A stretch of 36,270 nucleotides of DNA from contig JAPOWQ010000030.1 of assembly GCA_026707585.1 (NCBI GenBank), positions 1-36,270 on the forward strand. The letters are read 5' to 3'. Of the stretch, positions 15,427-24,369 are shown in pieces; position 1 is the stretch's first letter; each line of letters begins with the position of its first letter. The stretch is from Chloroflexota bacterium. Its GTDB lineage: Bacteria > Chloroflexota > UBA11872. Below the pieces are notes generated by a model. That model saw only the letters and a list, made by a program, of their open reading frames with translations. It made no database searches and was not told the origin of the DNA. A program made the position numbers and the translations under genes.

Positions 15427-15474
15427 CGCTGGTCCTTACCTTCCTGTCCGGTTGAGCGGACTCCCGCGCCGGGG

Positions 15475-16107
15475 CTAGCGCGAGTAGAACTCCACGATCA
15501 GTTGCTCGTTGAGTGTGGCGTCGATCTGGTTGCGATCGGGGATCGCATTGACAGTGCCTTCAAAGGCCTCGGGTTCCACCGAGAGCCAGGCGGGACGGCC
15601 CAGGGCTTCGGCTCGGTCCAAGGCGTTCTTGACGGCGTCGATGTTGCGGCTCTTGCGGCGCAGGCGCACCTTGTCGCCGACGCGCAGCACGGCGGACGGG
15701 ATGTCGTGCCTGCGGCCGTTGAGCTCCATGTGCCCGTGCTGAATGAGCTGGCGGGCATGCGCGCGGCTGAGCCCGAAGCCCATGCGGTAGACGACGCTGT
15801 CGGCTCGCAGTTCGAGCAGCTGGAGCAGGCGCTCACCGCGAGGGCCGCTTTGCTTGCCCGCCATTCGATAGTGGCGCCGGAACTGGCGCTCAAGGACGCC
15901 GTACATGCGGCGGGCCTTCTGCTTTTCGCGCAATTGAATGGCGTATTCGGTTGGGCGCCGCCGGCTGAAGCCGCGGGCGCCGGGTCCGCCGCGGTCACCG
16001 CGGCGTTCAATGGCGCACTTGGGCGTGTGGCAGCGGTCGCCCTTGAGGAAGAGCTTTTCTCCCTCCCGCCGACAGAGGCGGCAAACGGGACCTGTGTAGC
16101 GGGCCAT
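15475..16107 (-). CDS. rpsD: 30S ribosomal protein S4, zinc-binding form
   Basis: S4 nucleates 30S assembly. The 210-aa protein has four cysteines (C9, C12, C26, C31) in the N-terminal segment, which makes it the zinc-binding form. It also has the S4 RNA-binding domain (LRADSVVYRMGFGLSRAHAR, LIQHGHMELNGRRHDIPS) and the usual C-terminal QLIVEFYSR. It is 30 nt from rpsK and 48 nt from rpoA. Confidence 0.98.
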   Translation of the reverse strand: MARYTGPVCRLCRREGEKLFLKGDRCHTPKCAIERRGDRGGPGARGFSRRRPTEYAIQLREKQKARRMYGVLERQFRRHYRMAGKQSGPRGERLLQLLELRADSVVYRMGFGLSRAHARQLIQHGHMELNGRRHDIPSAVLRVGDKVRLRRKSRNIDAVKNALDRAEALGRPAWLSVEPEAFEGTVNAIPDRNQIDATLNEQLIVEFYSR

Positions 16108-16137
16108 CCGAGCTTGACTCCTGGTGCTGGTTGGGGC

Positions 16138-16527
16138 CTACACGCGCCGGCGCTTGGGCGGCCGCGGACCATTGTGAGGGATGGGCGTGACATCGGAGAT
16201 GCTGGAGACGTTGAGCCCGACGGCTTGCAGCGCACGCACGGCGGCGTCGCGTCCCGAGCCAGGGCCTTTGACAAACACGTTGATGTCACGCATGCCGGCG
16301 TCCATGGCGCGCTGGGCAGCCTGTTCGGCGGCCTGTTGCGCGGCGAAGGGCGTGCTTTTGCGCGAGCCGCGCGCGCCGATGGTGCCGCCGCTGGCGGTCG
16401 CGATGGTGTCGCCCACCGGGTCGGTAATGGTGATGATGGTGTTGTTGAAGGAGGCGTGGATGTGCGCGGCGCCTCTGGGCACCGGGGCTCGGTTTCTCCG
16501 CCGGGAGCGGCTTGAACGTTCGGCCAT
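16138..16527 (-). CDS. rpsK: 30S ribosomal protein S11
   Basis: A 30S platform protein of 129 aa. Signatures are [51 protein letters not shown] and the C-terminal [16 protein letters not shown]. The first 17 residues are Arg- and Ser-rich, which is usual. It is spaced 4 nt from rpsM. Confidence 0.98.
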   Translation of the reverse strand: MAERSSRSRRRNRAPVPRGAAHIHASFNNTIITITDPVGDTIATASGGTIGARGSRKSTPFAAQQAAEQAAQRAMDAGMRDINVFVKGPGSGRDAAVRALQAVGLNVSSISDVTPIPHNGPRPPKRRRV

Positions 16528-16531
16528 TGGT

Positions 16532-16912
16532 TTAGCCTCGCTTGATCACGCGCTTGCGAATGCCGACGGTTCGGCGCGGGCCCTTGCGCGTGCGGGCGTT
16601 GGTGCGCGTGCGTTGGCCGCGCGTTGGGAGGCCGATGCGATGGCGCAAACCGCGGTAGGAACCGATTTCACGCAAGCGGGCGATGCTGGTCTGCACGACG
16701 CGACGCAGATCGCCTTCGACCCGCTCGCGGCCGATCAGGGCGCGGATTCGTCCCAACTCGGCCTCGGTCAAGTCGTTAACGCGGGTCTGCGGATTGATGT
16801 CAGCCTGCCGGACAATGCCGAGGCTGGTGGTGCGGCCGATGCCGTAGATATGGGTGAGGGCAATGACAACCGGCTTGTGGCGCGGAATGTCGACCCCGGC
16901 GATGCGAGCCAT
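16532..16912 (-). CDS. rpsM: 30S ribosomal protein S13
   Basis: A head protein contacting the 50S subunit and P-site tRNA. The 126-aa protein shows [68 protein letters not shown] and a Lys/Arg-rich tail. It lies 12 nt after rpmJ, as in most bacteria. Confidence 0.98.
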   Translation of the reverse strand: MARIAGVDIPRHKPVVIALTHIYGIGRTTSLGIVRQADINPQTRVNDLTEAELGRIRALIGRERVEGDLRRVVQTSIARLREIGSYRGLRHRIGLPTRGQRTRTNARTRKGPRRTVGIRKRVIKRG

Positions 16913-16924
16913 GACTTCCCGTCC

Positions 16925-17038
16925 TTAGCCTTGCCGCTGCTTGTGCTTGGGGTTGGAGCAAATGACCACGACGCGACGATGACGCCGGATGACGCGACAG
17001 CGGTCGCACCGTGGCTTCACGGAAGCCGAAACTCGCAT
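16925..17038 (-). CDS. rpmJ: 50S ribosomal protein L36
   Basis: A 37-residue protein translated from ATG 17038 to TAA 16925-16927. It begins [20 protein letters not shown] and ends with PKHKQRQG. C11, C14, C27 and H32 make the C4/CCCH zinc site of the zinc-binding L36 form. It lies between infA (6 nt) and rpsM (12 nt), its canonical place. Confidence 0.97.
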   Translation of the reverse strand: MRVSASVKPRCDRCRVIRRHRRVVVICSNPKHKQRQG

Positions 17039-17044
17039 GATTGG

Positions 17045-17389
17045 TTAGCGCTCCACTCGCTGATCGGCACGCAGCCGCCAGGTGATTCGTCCGCGGGAAA
17101 GGTCGTAGGGCGAGAGTTGCATGCGCACCCGATCACCAACGCCGACGCGGATGAAGCGCAGCCGCATTTTGCCGGCCAGGTGGGCCAGGATGGCCTTTGG
17201 CTCGTCTTCGGTGCCGTCCCCGGTCTGGATGCGCAGTGGCTGGCCGTTGGGTCCGATGGGTTTGACGAGGAACATGGTGTTGGGCAGTGAATCGACGACC
17301 TCGCCTTCGATTTCGATGACGGGGGTCTTGCTGGATGGCTCGTCCGGCGGGTCCGGCGCGTCCCTGTTGCGGTTTCTGGGTGGGGGCAT
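17045..17389 (-). CDS. infA: Translation initiation factor IF-1 with an internal insertion
   Basis: IF-1 blocks the A site during initiation. The OB-fold signatures are present: IEIEGEVVDSLPNTMFLV (25-42), AHLAGKMRLRFIRVGVGDRV (69-88) and SPYDLSRGRITWR (93-105). At 114 aa it is much longer than the usual ~72. There is a ~22-residue Pro/Arg-rich N-terminal extension and about 17 extra residues between MFLV and AHLAGKM (about 44-66, containing GPNGQPLRIQTGDGTEDEP). In ordinary IF-1 this loop is ~9 residues. The reading frame is intact with no stop or frameshift. It lies 8 nt after map. Confidence 0.95.
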   Translation of the reverse strand: MPPPRNRNRDAPDPPDEPSSKTPVIEIEGEVVDSLPNTMFLVKPIGPNGQPLRIQTGDGTEDEPKAILAHLAGKMRLRFIRVGVGDRVRMQLSPYDLSRGRITWRLRADQRVER

Positions 17390-17397
17390 GGCGGACC

Positions 17398-18180
17398 TCA
17401 GGCAGCTTCCGTAAGGACGCGCGGCCCTGCGTGGGTGATCGCCACGGTGTGTTCGAAGTGGGCGGACAGGGAGCCATCGTCTGTGCGCGCGGTCCAGCCG
17501 TCGGCATCGAAGACCACGCCGGCGGATCCGATGTTGACCATCGGCTCGATGGCGAGGGTGGTCCCCGGAAGCAGCGCAGGCCCACCGCCCGAGCGCCCGA
17601 AGTTGGGCACCTGGGGCGATTCGTGCATGGTGCGACCGATCCCGTGTCCGACGAATCGTCTGACGATGGTTAGTCCGGCCTCCTCGACCAGCTTCTGCAC
17701 GGCAGCTCCAATGTCTCCAATGTGACCACCCGCGACCGCGGCCCGGATAGCTTCAGCGAGTGCGGCGCGAGTTACATCAAGCAGGCGGCTCGCGTCAGGG
17801 TCAATCTCGCCAACCGCGAGCGTACGCGCTGAATCGGAGTGCCAGCCGTCAAGAATCACTCCACAGTCCAAGCTAATGATATCGCCTTCGCGCAACTCCG
17901 CGCTACCCGGAATTCCATGGACGATCGCGTCGTTGATTGACGCGCAGATGGCGCCGGGAAAAGGTTTGACGCCGGGCTCGGCCGCCGGCACGCCGAGGAA
18001 TGAGGGGATGCCACCGTGGTCGCGGATGAAGGATTCGGCAACGGTGTTCAGTTCCCCGGTGGTTACGCCGGGCCGAACGGCGGCCTCGATTTCGTCGAGC
18101 GCGCCGGCCAGGACGCGGCCTGACGCGGCCATGGCTTCGATCTGCGCGGGCGTCTTGGGTTTAATGGAACCCGACATCAT
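17398..18180 (-). CDS. map: Methionine aminopeptidase, type I
   Basis: It removes the initiator Met from new proteins. The 260-aa protein carries SINDAIVHGIPG, the metal-ligand motifs LDCGVILDGWHSDSARTL (two Asp), GHGIGRTMHE (His), AIEPM (Glu) and HFEHTVAIT (Glu region). The first codons are ATG ATG; the first overlaps the adk stop by 4 nt. The adk-map-infA order is typical. Confidence 0.97.
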   Translation of the reverse strand: MMSGSIKPKTPAQIEAMAASGRVLAGALDEIEAAVRPGVTTGELNTVAESFIRDHGGIPSFLGVPAAEPGVKPFPGAICASINDAIVHGIPGSAELREGDIISLDCGVILDGWHSDSARTLAVGEIDPDASRLLDVTRAALAEAIRAAVAGGHIGDIGAAVQKLVEEAGLTIVRRFVGHGIGRTMHESPQVPNFGRSGGGPALLPGTTLAIEPMVNIGSAGVVFDADGWTARTDDGSLSAHFEHTVAITHAGPRVLTEAA

Positions 18181-18749
18181 CGAATTGCCGCCTTGAAAGT
18201 GGTCCAGAGGCGGCGCGCGACGGATTCGACATCGCCGACGCCGCTGACCTCGATCAGGACGCCAGCCTGACGGTAGTAGTCGATGAGCGGCTCGGTGTCC
18301 TGGTGATAGACCTGTAATCGGTAGCGCGCCGTTTCCTCGGTATCGTCCGCCCGACCACGGCTGAGCAGACGCCGAAGCGCTACGTGATCGGGCACGTCGA
18401 TGTAGATCGCGGCGGTCAGGGAGAGGTTGAATTGCCTGAGCAGGTCGTCCAGCTTTTCGGCCTGATTGCGCGTACGCGGAAAGCCGTCAAAGCACATGTC
18501 ACGTCCGCGGGCATGGCCCAGGTACTCCTCGATCACCTGAAGCACGACCTGATCGGGTACGAGCTGGCCGCTGAGCAGGTAGGACTCGGCGCGGAGCCCG
18601 GCCGGCGATCCAGCGGTAACCGCGTCGCGAAAGAGGTCGCCGGTGGACACGTGATCGAGGGCAATGCGGCGGGCCAGTCGTTCACCTTGCGTGCCCTTGC
18701 CGGCACCGGGCGGGCCAAGCAGAACCAGAATCACGGGACGTTCGCCCAT
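18177..18749 (-). CDS. adk: Adenylate kinase, short-LID form
   Basis: It interconverts ATP + AMP and 2 ADP. The 190-aa protein has the P-loop GPPGAGKGT (residues 12-20), STGDLFRDAV in the AMP site, FDGFPRTRNQAEKLD and RGRADDTEETARYRLQVYH. The LID between those last elements is short and lacks the zinc cysteines of long Gram-positive forms. It starts 4 nt after secY. Confidence 0.97.
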   Translation of the reverse strand: MGERPVILVLLGPPGAGKGTQGERLARRIALDHVSTGDLFRDAVTAGSPAGLRAESYLLSGQLVPDQVVLQVIEEYLGHARGRDMCFDGFPRTRNQAEKLDDLLRQFNLSLTAAIYIDVPDHVALRRLLSRGRADDTEETARYRLQVYHQDTEPLIDYYRQAGVLIEVSGVGDVESVARRLWTTFKAAIR

Positions 18750-18753
18750 GCGC

Positions 18754-20034
18754 CTACCGAATGAACCCTTCGTAGTTGCGCATCATCAACTGCGACTCGA
18801 GCTGGCGCATGGTGTCGAGCACGACGCCCACCACGATGAGCATGCCGGTGCTGCTGATTGCCACCGCGTCGGCGCCGGTTACGGTCTGCGCCACAAAGGG
18901 CACGACGGCAATGATTCCAAGAAACACCGCGCCCGCCAGGGTGATTCGGTTGACGACGCCGGTGAGATAGGCGTTGGTGGGACGACCCGGCCGGATGCCT
19001 GGGATGAAGCCGCCGTTCTTTTGCAGGTTCTCCGCCAGGTTCTGCTGCTGGAAGACGACGAGGGTGTAGACATAGGTAAAGATGATGACGAGCAGGAAGG
19101 TGAACACCCAGTAGATGGCGTTGCTGGGGCTGAGGGTGAGCGCGATGGCGCCGGCGGCATTGGCGAGCCAGGAAATCTCCGAGGTCTCGAAGTAGCTGGC
19201 GACGGTGGCCGGCAGCAGCATGAGGGAGAAGGCGAAGATCAGCGGGATCATGCCCGCGGAGTTGACTTTGAGCGGTATATGGGTGCTTTGGCCGCCGTAC
19301 ATGCGGGTTCCCCGAATGCGCTTGGCGTAGTGAACCGGGATTCGGCGCTGCGCTTCCTGCACGAAGACGATGGCGGCAATCATGATGAGGCCAATGATCA
19401 CGACGGCAATGAAGCCCCCGATGTTCTCGCCGGCGAATAGCGACTGGCCCAGGGCGGCGGGAGCGCCGGCGACGATGCCGGCGAAGATGATGATCGAGAC
19501 GCCGTTCCCAATGCCGTTCTCGGTAATCAGCTCGCCAATCCAGAGCAGAAACATCGTCCCGGCCGTCATCACGATCAGCATCACGAAGATGTCGAACGCG
19601 CCCAGGGTTGGCGACAGCAGCCCCTGCTGGGCGGAGCGCAGGATCTGAATCTGGCCAAACCCCTGCAACATGGCGAACGGGATCGTGGCTAAGCGGGTCC
19701 ACTGCGCGATCTTGCGGCGACCGGCCTCGCCTTCGCGCGAGAGTTCTTGGAGCGGCGGAATCAACGGCACGAGGACGGTGGAGGCGATGTTGGCCGTGAC
19801 ATAGGGGTACACGCCCAACGCGACGACGGAGAAGTTTTCGAGCGCCCCGCCTGAGAGGAGGTTCATGAACCCCAGGAGCTGGTTGCCCGCAAAGAAGTCG
19901 GCCAGCAATTCGGTGTTGACGCCGGGCAGCGGAATGTGCGCGACCGCCCGAAAGACGATGAGGAGGCCGATGGTGAAGAGGATCTTGCGACGAACGTCGG
20001 GAAGCTGAAACGCTGCGACGGCCGTCTCGATCAC
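18754..20034 (-). CDS. secY: Preprotein translocase subunit SecY
   Basis: This is the channel of the Sec translocon, an integral membrane protein with about ten membrane segments over 426 aa. Signatures are FRAVAHIPLPGVN after the first segment, SVVALGVYPYVTANIASTVL, GIGNGVSIIIFAGIVAG, RRIPVHYAKR and IPLKVNSAGMIPLIFA, with KNGGFIPGIRPGRPTNAYL near the C-terminal third. It overlaps rplO by 4 nt. Confidence 0.98.
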   Translation of the reverse strand: MIETAVAAFQLPDVRRKILFTIGLLIVFRAVAHIPLPGVNTELLADFFAGNQLLGFMNLLSGGALENFSVVALGVYPYVTANIASTVLVPLIPPLQELSREGEAGRRKIAQWTRLATIPFAMLQGFGQIQILRSAQQGLLSPTLGAFDIFVMLIVMTAGTMFLLWIGELITENGIGNGVSIIIFAGIVAGAPAALGQSLFAGENIGGFIAVVIIGLIMIAAIVFVQEAQRRIPVHYAKRIRGTRMYGGQSTHIPLKVNSAGMIPLIFAFSLMLLPATVASYFETSEISWLANAAGAIALTLSPSNAIYWVFTFLLVIIFTYVYTLVVFQQQNLAENLQKNGGFIPGIRPGRPTNAYLTGVVNRITLAGAVFLGIIAVVPFVAQTVTGADAVAISSTGMLIVVGVVLDTMRQLESQLMMRNYEGFIR

Positions 20035-20477
20035 GCGCTCAACTCCTCGACCGACCCGCCGGCGCTTTCGATCTTCGCCCTGGCCGCCGCCGAAAACTTC
20101 GGCGCGCGCACCGTCAATGCGCGGTCGAGATCGCCATCAGCCAAGATCTTGAACAGGCCGGGTTCAATCAGGCCCTGATTCTTTAGTTCGTCGGGCCCGA
20201 CGACCGTCCCCTCCGGGAAGACGTTCAGCAGGCCGACGTTGACGGGCTGATAGTTGCGCTTGAAGCGGTGATTGGTGAAGCCGCGACGGCTGGGAAAGCG
20301 CATGAGCAGGCGCGTCTGCCCGCCTTCAAAACCGGGGTAGGCGTTTCCGCCACTGCGGGCACCCTGACCCAGGGTTCCGCGTCCGGTGGTCTTGCCCTTG
20401 CCGGAGCCCTCGCCGCGGCCAACGCGACGACGGCGCTTGCGCGGGGATGCGGCGGCGGTGATTTGATGCGGTTTCAT
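20031..20477 (-). CDS. rplO: 50S ribosomal protein L15
   Basis: L15 helps late 50S assembly. The 148-aa protein begins [20 protein letters not shown] and continues with GRGEGSGKGKTTGRGTLGQG, ARSGGNAYPGFEGGQTRLLM and RFPSRRGF. The typical basic, Gly-rich N-terminus is followed by the globular C-terminal domain. Overlaps of 4 nt with both rpmD and secY suggest coupling. Confidence 0.98.
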   Translation of the reverse strand: MKPHQITAAASPRKRRRRVGRGEGSGKGKTTGRGTLGQGARSGGNAYPGFEGGQTRLLMRFPSRRGFTNHRFKRNYQPVNVGLLNVFPEGTVVGPDELKNQGLIEPGLFKILADGDLDRALTVRAPKFSAAARAKIESAGGSVEELSA

Positions 20478-20674
20478 GTCCGGCCGCCGTTTGGACTGTC
20501 GGACTCAATCTCAACGAGGTGTTCCACGGCCTTGACCATGGCGCGCACGTCGGGAGTGTCAGGACGTGACGACCGTCGGCCAACGGATCCCAGGCCCAAC
20601 GCCCTGAGGGTGTCGCGTTGCGAATCCCTGGAGCCGATGGAACTGCGGGTTTGCCGCAGCCGAAGATCAGTCAT
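20474..20674 (-). CDS. rpmD: 50S ribosomal protein L30
   Basis: A small protein of 66 aa matching the bacterial L30 pattern: [40 protein letters not shown], then [14 protein letters not shown]. The start ATG overlaps the end of rpsE by 8 nt, and its stop overlaps the rplO start by 4 nt. Confidence 0.96.
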   Translation of the reverse strand: MTDLRLRQTRSSIGSRDSQRDTLRALGLGSVGRRSSRPDTPDVRAMVKAVEHLVEIESDSPNGGRT

Positions 20675-21200
20675 CCGACGGCGCGCTGACCGCTTGCATG
20701 CGGCGTGCGATGGATTCTTCGGGAATCTGGAGACTGTCCAGGCCGTTCACGGTAGCCCGAACGACGTTCACGGCGTTGGTGGAACCGATGATCTTGGTGA
20801 GCAGGTTGCGAACGCCAGCCAACTCCAAGACAGCCCGCACGGCGCCGCCCGCGATGACGCCGGTGCCGGGACGGGCGGGGCGCAGGATGACCTTGGATGC
20901 GCGGAAGCTCTCTTCCACGTAGTGGGGGATTGAGCCGTCTTCGGTGAGGGGAACGGTGATGAGCGACCGGCGGGCGCGTTCCTGCCCCTTGCGAATGGCC
21001 GCGACAACTTCATTGGCCCGGCCAATGCCCACGCCAACGTGGCCGCGCCGATCGCCGACGACGACGATGGCATTGAAGCCAAAGCGGCGTCCGCCCTTGA
21101 CGACCTTGGCCACGCGCTTAATTCGCACGACGCGGTCGTCCAGGCGCTGCAGGTCACCCGTGTCGGGCCCGCCGCGCGGATGCCTGGTGTCAATCGTCAT
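20667..21200 (-). CDS. rpsE: 30S ribosomal protein S5
   Basis: S5 affects decoding fidelity. The 177-aa protein contains [60 protein letters not shown] and [20 protein letters not shown] in the standard order. Start and stop overlap rplR and rpmD. Confidence 0.98.
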   Translation of the reverse strand: MTIDTRHPRGGPDTGDLQRLDDRVVRIKRVAKVVKGGRRFGFNAIVVVGDRRGHVGVGIGRANEVVAAIRKGQERARRSLITVPLTEDGSIPHYVEESFRASKVILRPARPGTGVIAGGAVRAVLELAGVRNLLTKIIGSTNAVNVVRATVNGLDSLQIPEESIARRMQAVSAPSDD

Positions 21201-21550
21201 AGCGCGATGCCCCCCGTGCGGACGGCGTCGGCCAGCGCTTTGACGCGCCCGTGGTATTTGTGCCCGCCGCGGTCGAACACGACGGCGGTTATGTCAAGCT
21301 CCGTGGCACGCGCGGCCAGGCGCGCCCCAACGTCCTCGGCACGCTCAATCTTGGTGGCGCCGTCGGCGGAGGGGTCTCGGGTGGATGCCGCCGCCAGGGT
21401 GTGGCCGACGCTGTCGTCGATGACCTGAGCATACGTGTGCCTGAGGCTGCGGAATACGGCCAGGCGCGGTCGCCCCGGTCGTCCCACCACGCGACGTCGG
21501 AGACGGCGATGCCGTCGCTTGCGCGCCGTCTGTCGGTTAACGGTTGCCAT
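21197..21550 (-). CDS. rplR: 50S ribosomal protein L18
   Basis: The 5S rRNA-binding protein L18, 117 aa. It shows [60 protein letters not shown] and the terminal RTGGIAL. The 18-nt gap before it is among the larger ones in this part of the cluster. It overlaps rpsE by 4 nt. Confidence 0.98.
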   Translation of the reverse strand: MATVNRQTARKRRHRRLRRRVVGRPGRPRLAVFRSLRHTYAQVIDDSVGHTLAAASTRDPSADGATKIERAEDVGARLAARATELDITAVVFDRGGHKYHGRVKALADAVRTGGIAL

Positions 21551-21568
21551 TGCTGCGTTCGCGCCGAT

Positions 21569-22120
21569 CTATGCGACGGTGGTAGCTGCGGTTTTGCCGG
21601 GTTTGCGCCGCACGACTTCGCCCTGATATCGAAGACCGTGACCCTTGTACGGGTCGGCCGGCCGAATGGCCCGCAGCTCAGCCGCCACCTGGCCCACGGC
21701 CTGCTTATCGATTCCACGTATCACGATGTGGGTGGGATCGGGAACTTCAAACTCGATGCCGTCGGGCGCCTGCCGCCGCTGGGGATGGGTGAAGCCCAGT
21801 TGCAGATCCAGCGTCCGGCCCTGCAGTTGGACTCGATAGCCGGTGCCCTGGATTTCGAGGCGTTTTTCATAGCCCTGGGTCACGCCAACGATCATGTTGG
21901 CCACCAATTGGCGCGCCAAACCGTGCAGGGCCCGGATCCGATGCTCGTCGCTGGGCCGGCTGGCACGCACCCGCCCGTTTTGGCGCGTGAACGTGATCAT
22001 GCGCGGCAGGGCCTGCACGAGCTGGCCTTTGGGACCCTTGACGGTTGCGACGTTGTCGGCATCAAAGCTGACGGTCACACCGTCGGGCACGTCGATAGGG
22101 GTTAGACCAATGCGGGACAT
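21569..22120 (-). CDS. rplF: 50S ribosomal protein L6
   Basis: A two-domain 50S protein near the GTPase centre. The 183-aa protein starts MSRIGLTPIDVPDGV and contains TVKGPKGQL, GYEKRLEIQGTGYRV, LQLGFTHPQR and IRPADPYKGHGLRYQGEVVR. The frame is open upstream, but ATG 22120 is the family start and lies 4 nt after the rpsH stop. The YKGxG(I/L)RY motif near the C-terminus is intact. Confidence 0.98.
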   Translation of the reverse strand: MSRIGLTPIDVPDGVTVSFDADNVATVKGPKGQLVQALPRMITFTRQNGRVRASRPSDEHRIRALHGLARQLVANMIVGVTQGYEKRLEIQGTGYRVQLQGRTLDLQLGFTHPQRRQAPDGIEFEVPDPTHIVIRGIDKQAVGQVAAELRAIRPADPYKGHGLRYQGEVVRRKPGKTAATTVA

Positions 22121-22124
22121 GGCG

Positions 22125-22514
22125 CTACCAGACGAAGCAGACGACTTCGCCGCCGAGGCGGCGCTTGGCGGCTTCACGGCCGGTCATGACGCCCTGGGAG
22201 GTGGAAATCACCGCGGTTCCGATGCCGCCCATCACGCGGGGAATCTCGCGCGCGCGAGTATGGATGCGCAGGCCTGGGCGGCTGACCCGCTTGGCGCCGC
22301 CGAAGGCGGGCTCGCCGTTTTGGTAGCGCAGGGTCACGTCCAGCCAGGCGCGATGACCCTCGTGGACCGTGTCGATGGAGCCGACGAAGCCTTCGGCGAC
22401 CAGCAGCTCGGCGATCCGAGCCTTGGCCTTGGAATGGGGAATGCGAACCCTGGTGTGACGGGCCGCCACGGCATTCCGCAGCCGGGTCAGCATGTCGGCG
22501 ATGGGGTCGGTCAT
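22125..22514 (-). CDS. rpsH: 30S ribosomal protein S8
   Basis: S8 binds helix 21 of 16S rRNA. The 129-aa protein starts MTDPIADMLTRLRNAVAARH and ends with RVSRPGLRIHTRAREIPRVM, GGIGTAVISTSQGVMTGREA and AKRRLGGEVVCFVW, all typical. In E. coli S8 represses the spc operon; whether that holds here cannot be judged. It is 7 nt after rpsN. Confidence 0.98.
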   Translation of the reverse strand: MTDPIADMLTRLRNAVAARHTRVRIPHSKAKARIAELLVAEGFVGSIDTVHEGHRAWLDVTLRYQNGEPAFGGAKRVSRPGLRIHTRAREIPRVMGGIGTAVISTSQGVMTGREAAKRRLGGEVVCFVW

Positions 22515-22521
22515 CGTCGGC

Positions 22522-22761
22522 TCACCAACTCGCTTTGGTCACGCCCGGGATATGGCCCTTGACGGCCAGTTCGCGGAAGCAGATTCGGCAGATGCCGAAG
22601 CGGCGAATGTGAGCGCGCGGTCGGCCACAGAGCCGGCAGCGGTTGCGATAGCGCACCTTGAACCGTAGATTGCGGCCGCGAATGGACCTGGACTCGAATT
22701 CCGGGTCGAGCCAGGCCTCGCGCTCGCGCTTCCACTTTTCGATTTTTGCCTTTCTTGCCAT
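22522..22761 (-). CDS. rpsN: 30S ribosomal protein S14, type Z, with an insertion
   Basis: A zinc-binding S14, with CRLC (C42, C45) and CRIC (C58, C61) and the conserved [20 protein letters not shown] and [11 protein letters not shown]. The usual type-Z protein is 61 aa; this one is 79. The extra ~18 residues lie right after the N-terminal [12 protein letters not shown] (about 13-31, containing [18 protein letters not shown]). The frame is intact and the genomic place (between rplE and rpsH) is standard. Confidence 0.96.
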   Translation of the reverse strand: MARKAKIEKWKREREAWLDPEFESRSIRGRNLRFKVRYRNRCRLCGRPRAHIRRFGICRICFRELAVKGHIPGVTKASW

Positions 22762-22770
22762 ATCCGAGCC

Positions 22771-23325
22771 TCAGGCCGCCTCTTCGAGGCGTTGGAACGG
22801 CATGCCAAGGAGTTCGAGCAGCCGCAGGGCTTCACCATCCGTTGGCGCGGTGGTCACGATAATGACCTGCAGACCACGGATTCGATCAATCTGGTCGTAG
22901 TCGATTTCCGGAAAGATGAGCTGCTCGGACAGTCCCAGGGCGTAGTTCCCGCGGCCGTCGAAGGACGTGCGCAGGACGCCGCGAAAGTCGCGCATACGCG
23001 GCAGCGCGACGGTGACCAGCCGGTCCAGGAACTCGTACATGCGAGCGCCGCGCAGGGTGCCCTTGACGCCCACGCGTTGCCCGGCGCGCAGCTTGAATGC
23101 CGCGACGCTTTTGCGGGCTCGCGTGACGACGGGGCGCTGCCCGGTGATCGTGGCAAGATCGCGGACCGCGTGATCGACCGCAGCGTCGTTTTCGAGCGCT
23201 TCGCCCAGCCCAATGTTCACGACGATGCGGTCCAACCGGGGGACGGCGAGGGGATTGGCATACCCGAACTCCCGCATCAACTGCGGTCGGAGCTCTTCCC
23301 GATAGCGTGTAAGAAGACGGGCCAT
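22771..23325 (-). CDS. rplE: 50S ribosomal protein L5
   Basis: A 5S rRNA-binding protein of 184 aa. It shows [57 protein letters not shown] and [10 protein letters not shown], and the C-terminal [20 protein letters not shown]. Its ATG overlaps the rplX stop by 1 nt (TAATG). Confidence 0.98.
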   Translation of the reverse strand: MARLLTRYREELRPQLMREFGYANPLAVPRLDRIVVNIGLGEALENDAAVDHAVRDLATITGQRPVVTRARKSVAAFKLRAGQRVGVKGTLRGARMYEFLDRLVTVALPRMRDFRGVLRTSFDGRGNYALGLSEQLIFPEIDYDQIDRIRGLQVIIVTTAPTDGEALRLLELLGMPFQRLEEAA

Positions 23326-23654
23326 TACTCGTCAATCTGTTCGTTGCATTTGCGGCAGCGTCGCCGCTTCACGCCGTCATCGCCACGCACAATCCCGACT
23401 CGGACGGGCTGGTTGCAGGCGGGACACACCAGCATGACATTGGACACGTCAAGCGGGGCGTTGAAGTCAATGATACCCGCCGGCTGCCCGATGGCCCGCG
23501 GTCGAGCGTGGCGCTTGCGAATGTTGACGCCCTCCACCACGACGCGCCCCGTGGCGGGGACCACGCGCTCGACGACGCCGCGGCGGCCAAGGTCGCGACC
23601 CTGGAGCACCTGGACGGTATCGCCCTTGCGAATGCGAAAGCGCCGCATCGACAT
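23325..23654 (-). CDS. rplX: 50S ribosomal protein L24, zinc-ribbon form
   Basis: An assembly initiator of the 50S subunit. The 109-aa protein has the KOW-type N-terminus ([20 protein letters not shown]) and [15 protein letters not shown]. Two CxxC pairs (CPAC and CRKC) follow in the C-terminal part, forming a zinc ribbon. ATG 23654 is preferred over the in-frame ATG two codons later because GGAGG in the end of rplN lies 10 nt upstream. Confidence 0.97.
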   Translation of the reverse strand: MSMRRFRIRKGDTVQVLQGRDLGRRGVVERVVPATGRVVVEGVNIRKRHARPRAIGQPAGIIDFNAPLDVSNVMLVCPACNQPVRVGIVRGDDGVKRRRCRKCNEQIDE

Positions 23655-23656
23655 CG

Positions 23657-24022
23657 CTACAAAACCTCCGGCGCCAACGACACGATGCGCATGAACCGGC
23701 GGTCGCGCAACTCGCGCCCGACCGGTCCGAAGATGCGTGTGCCGCGCGGGACTTCGCCCTCGAGCAGGACGGCGGCGTTGTCGTCAAAGCGAATGCGCGA
23801 TCCGTCGGGCCGCCGATATTCCTTGTTGACGCGAACGACGACGGCGCGCACGACCGATCCACGGGGCACGGCGCTGTTTGGCGCCGCCTGTTTGACACTT
23901 CCGACGATGATGTCGCCCACACGCGCGTATTTGCGGGACGAGCCACCCAGCACGCGGATACACATGATCTCGCGCGCGCCGCTGTTGTCGGCGATGTTGA
24001 GCCGGCTTTGTTGCTGAATCAT
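23657..24022 (-). CDS. rplN: 50S ribosomal protein L14
   Basis: The 121-aa L14 protein begins [20 protein letters not shown]. It contains [39 protein letters not shown] and [11 protein letters not shown], then [20 protein letters not shown] and [10 protein letters not shown]. No insertion is seen. It sits 5 nt after rpsQ and 2 nt before rplX. Confidence 0.98.
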   Translation of the reverse strand: MIQQQSRLNIADNSGAREIMCIRVLGGSSRKYARVGDIIVGSVKQAAPNSAVPRGSVVRAVVVRVNKEYRRPDGSRIRFDDNAAVLLEGEVPRGTRIFGPVGRELRDRRFMRIVSLAPEVL

Positions 24023-24027
24023 CAGGG

Positions 24028-24366
24028 TCAGGCGTCCCGCGAGCTGTCGGCACTGTCGTTGATTTCATGCTCGGGCGCCCCCGTGCTGAAGGCGGCCTGG
24101 CGCTCTTCGTCCGTGAGCCGGGTGCGCTCGATAACTTCGACCAACCGCCAGCGTTTGCGCCGGCTCATGGGACGCGATTCCTCAATCTGCACCACGTCGC
24201 CCGTGCGGCAGGTGTTGTGCGGATCGTGAGCCACGAACTTGCGCCGGACACGCACGGGCTTCTTGTAGAGGCGATGGCGGCGGACCGACTCCACCTCAAC
24301 GACGATGGTTTTGTCGGCCCGATCACTGGCGACACGGCCGACCCGACGAGCGCGAGACCCGGGCAC
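24028..24366 (-). CDS. rpsQ: 30S ribosomal protein S17
   Basis: The OB-fold S17 core is clear: [40 protein letters not shown], and [20 protein letters not shown] with WRLVEVIER. At 112 aa it exceeds the usual ~85 by a ~28-residue acidic and Ser-rich C-terminal tail of unknown role. It starts 3 nt after rpmC. Confidence 0.97.
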   Translation of the reverse strand: MPGSRARRVGRVASDRADKTIVVEVESVRRHRLYKKPVRVRRKFVAHDPHNTCRTGDVVQIEESRPMSRRKRWRLVEVIERTRLTDEERQAAFSTGAPEHEINDSADSSRDA

Positions 24367-24369
24367 GGG

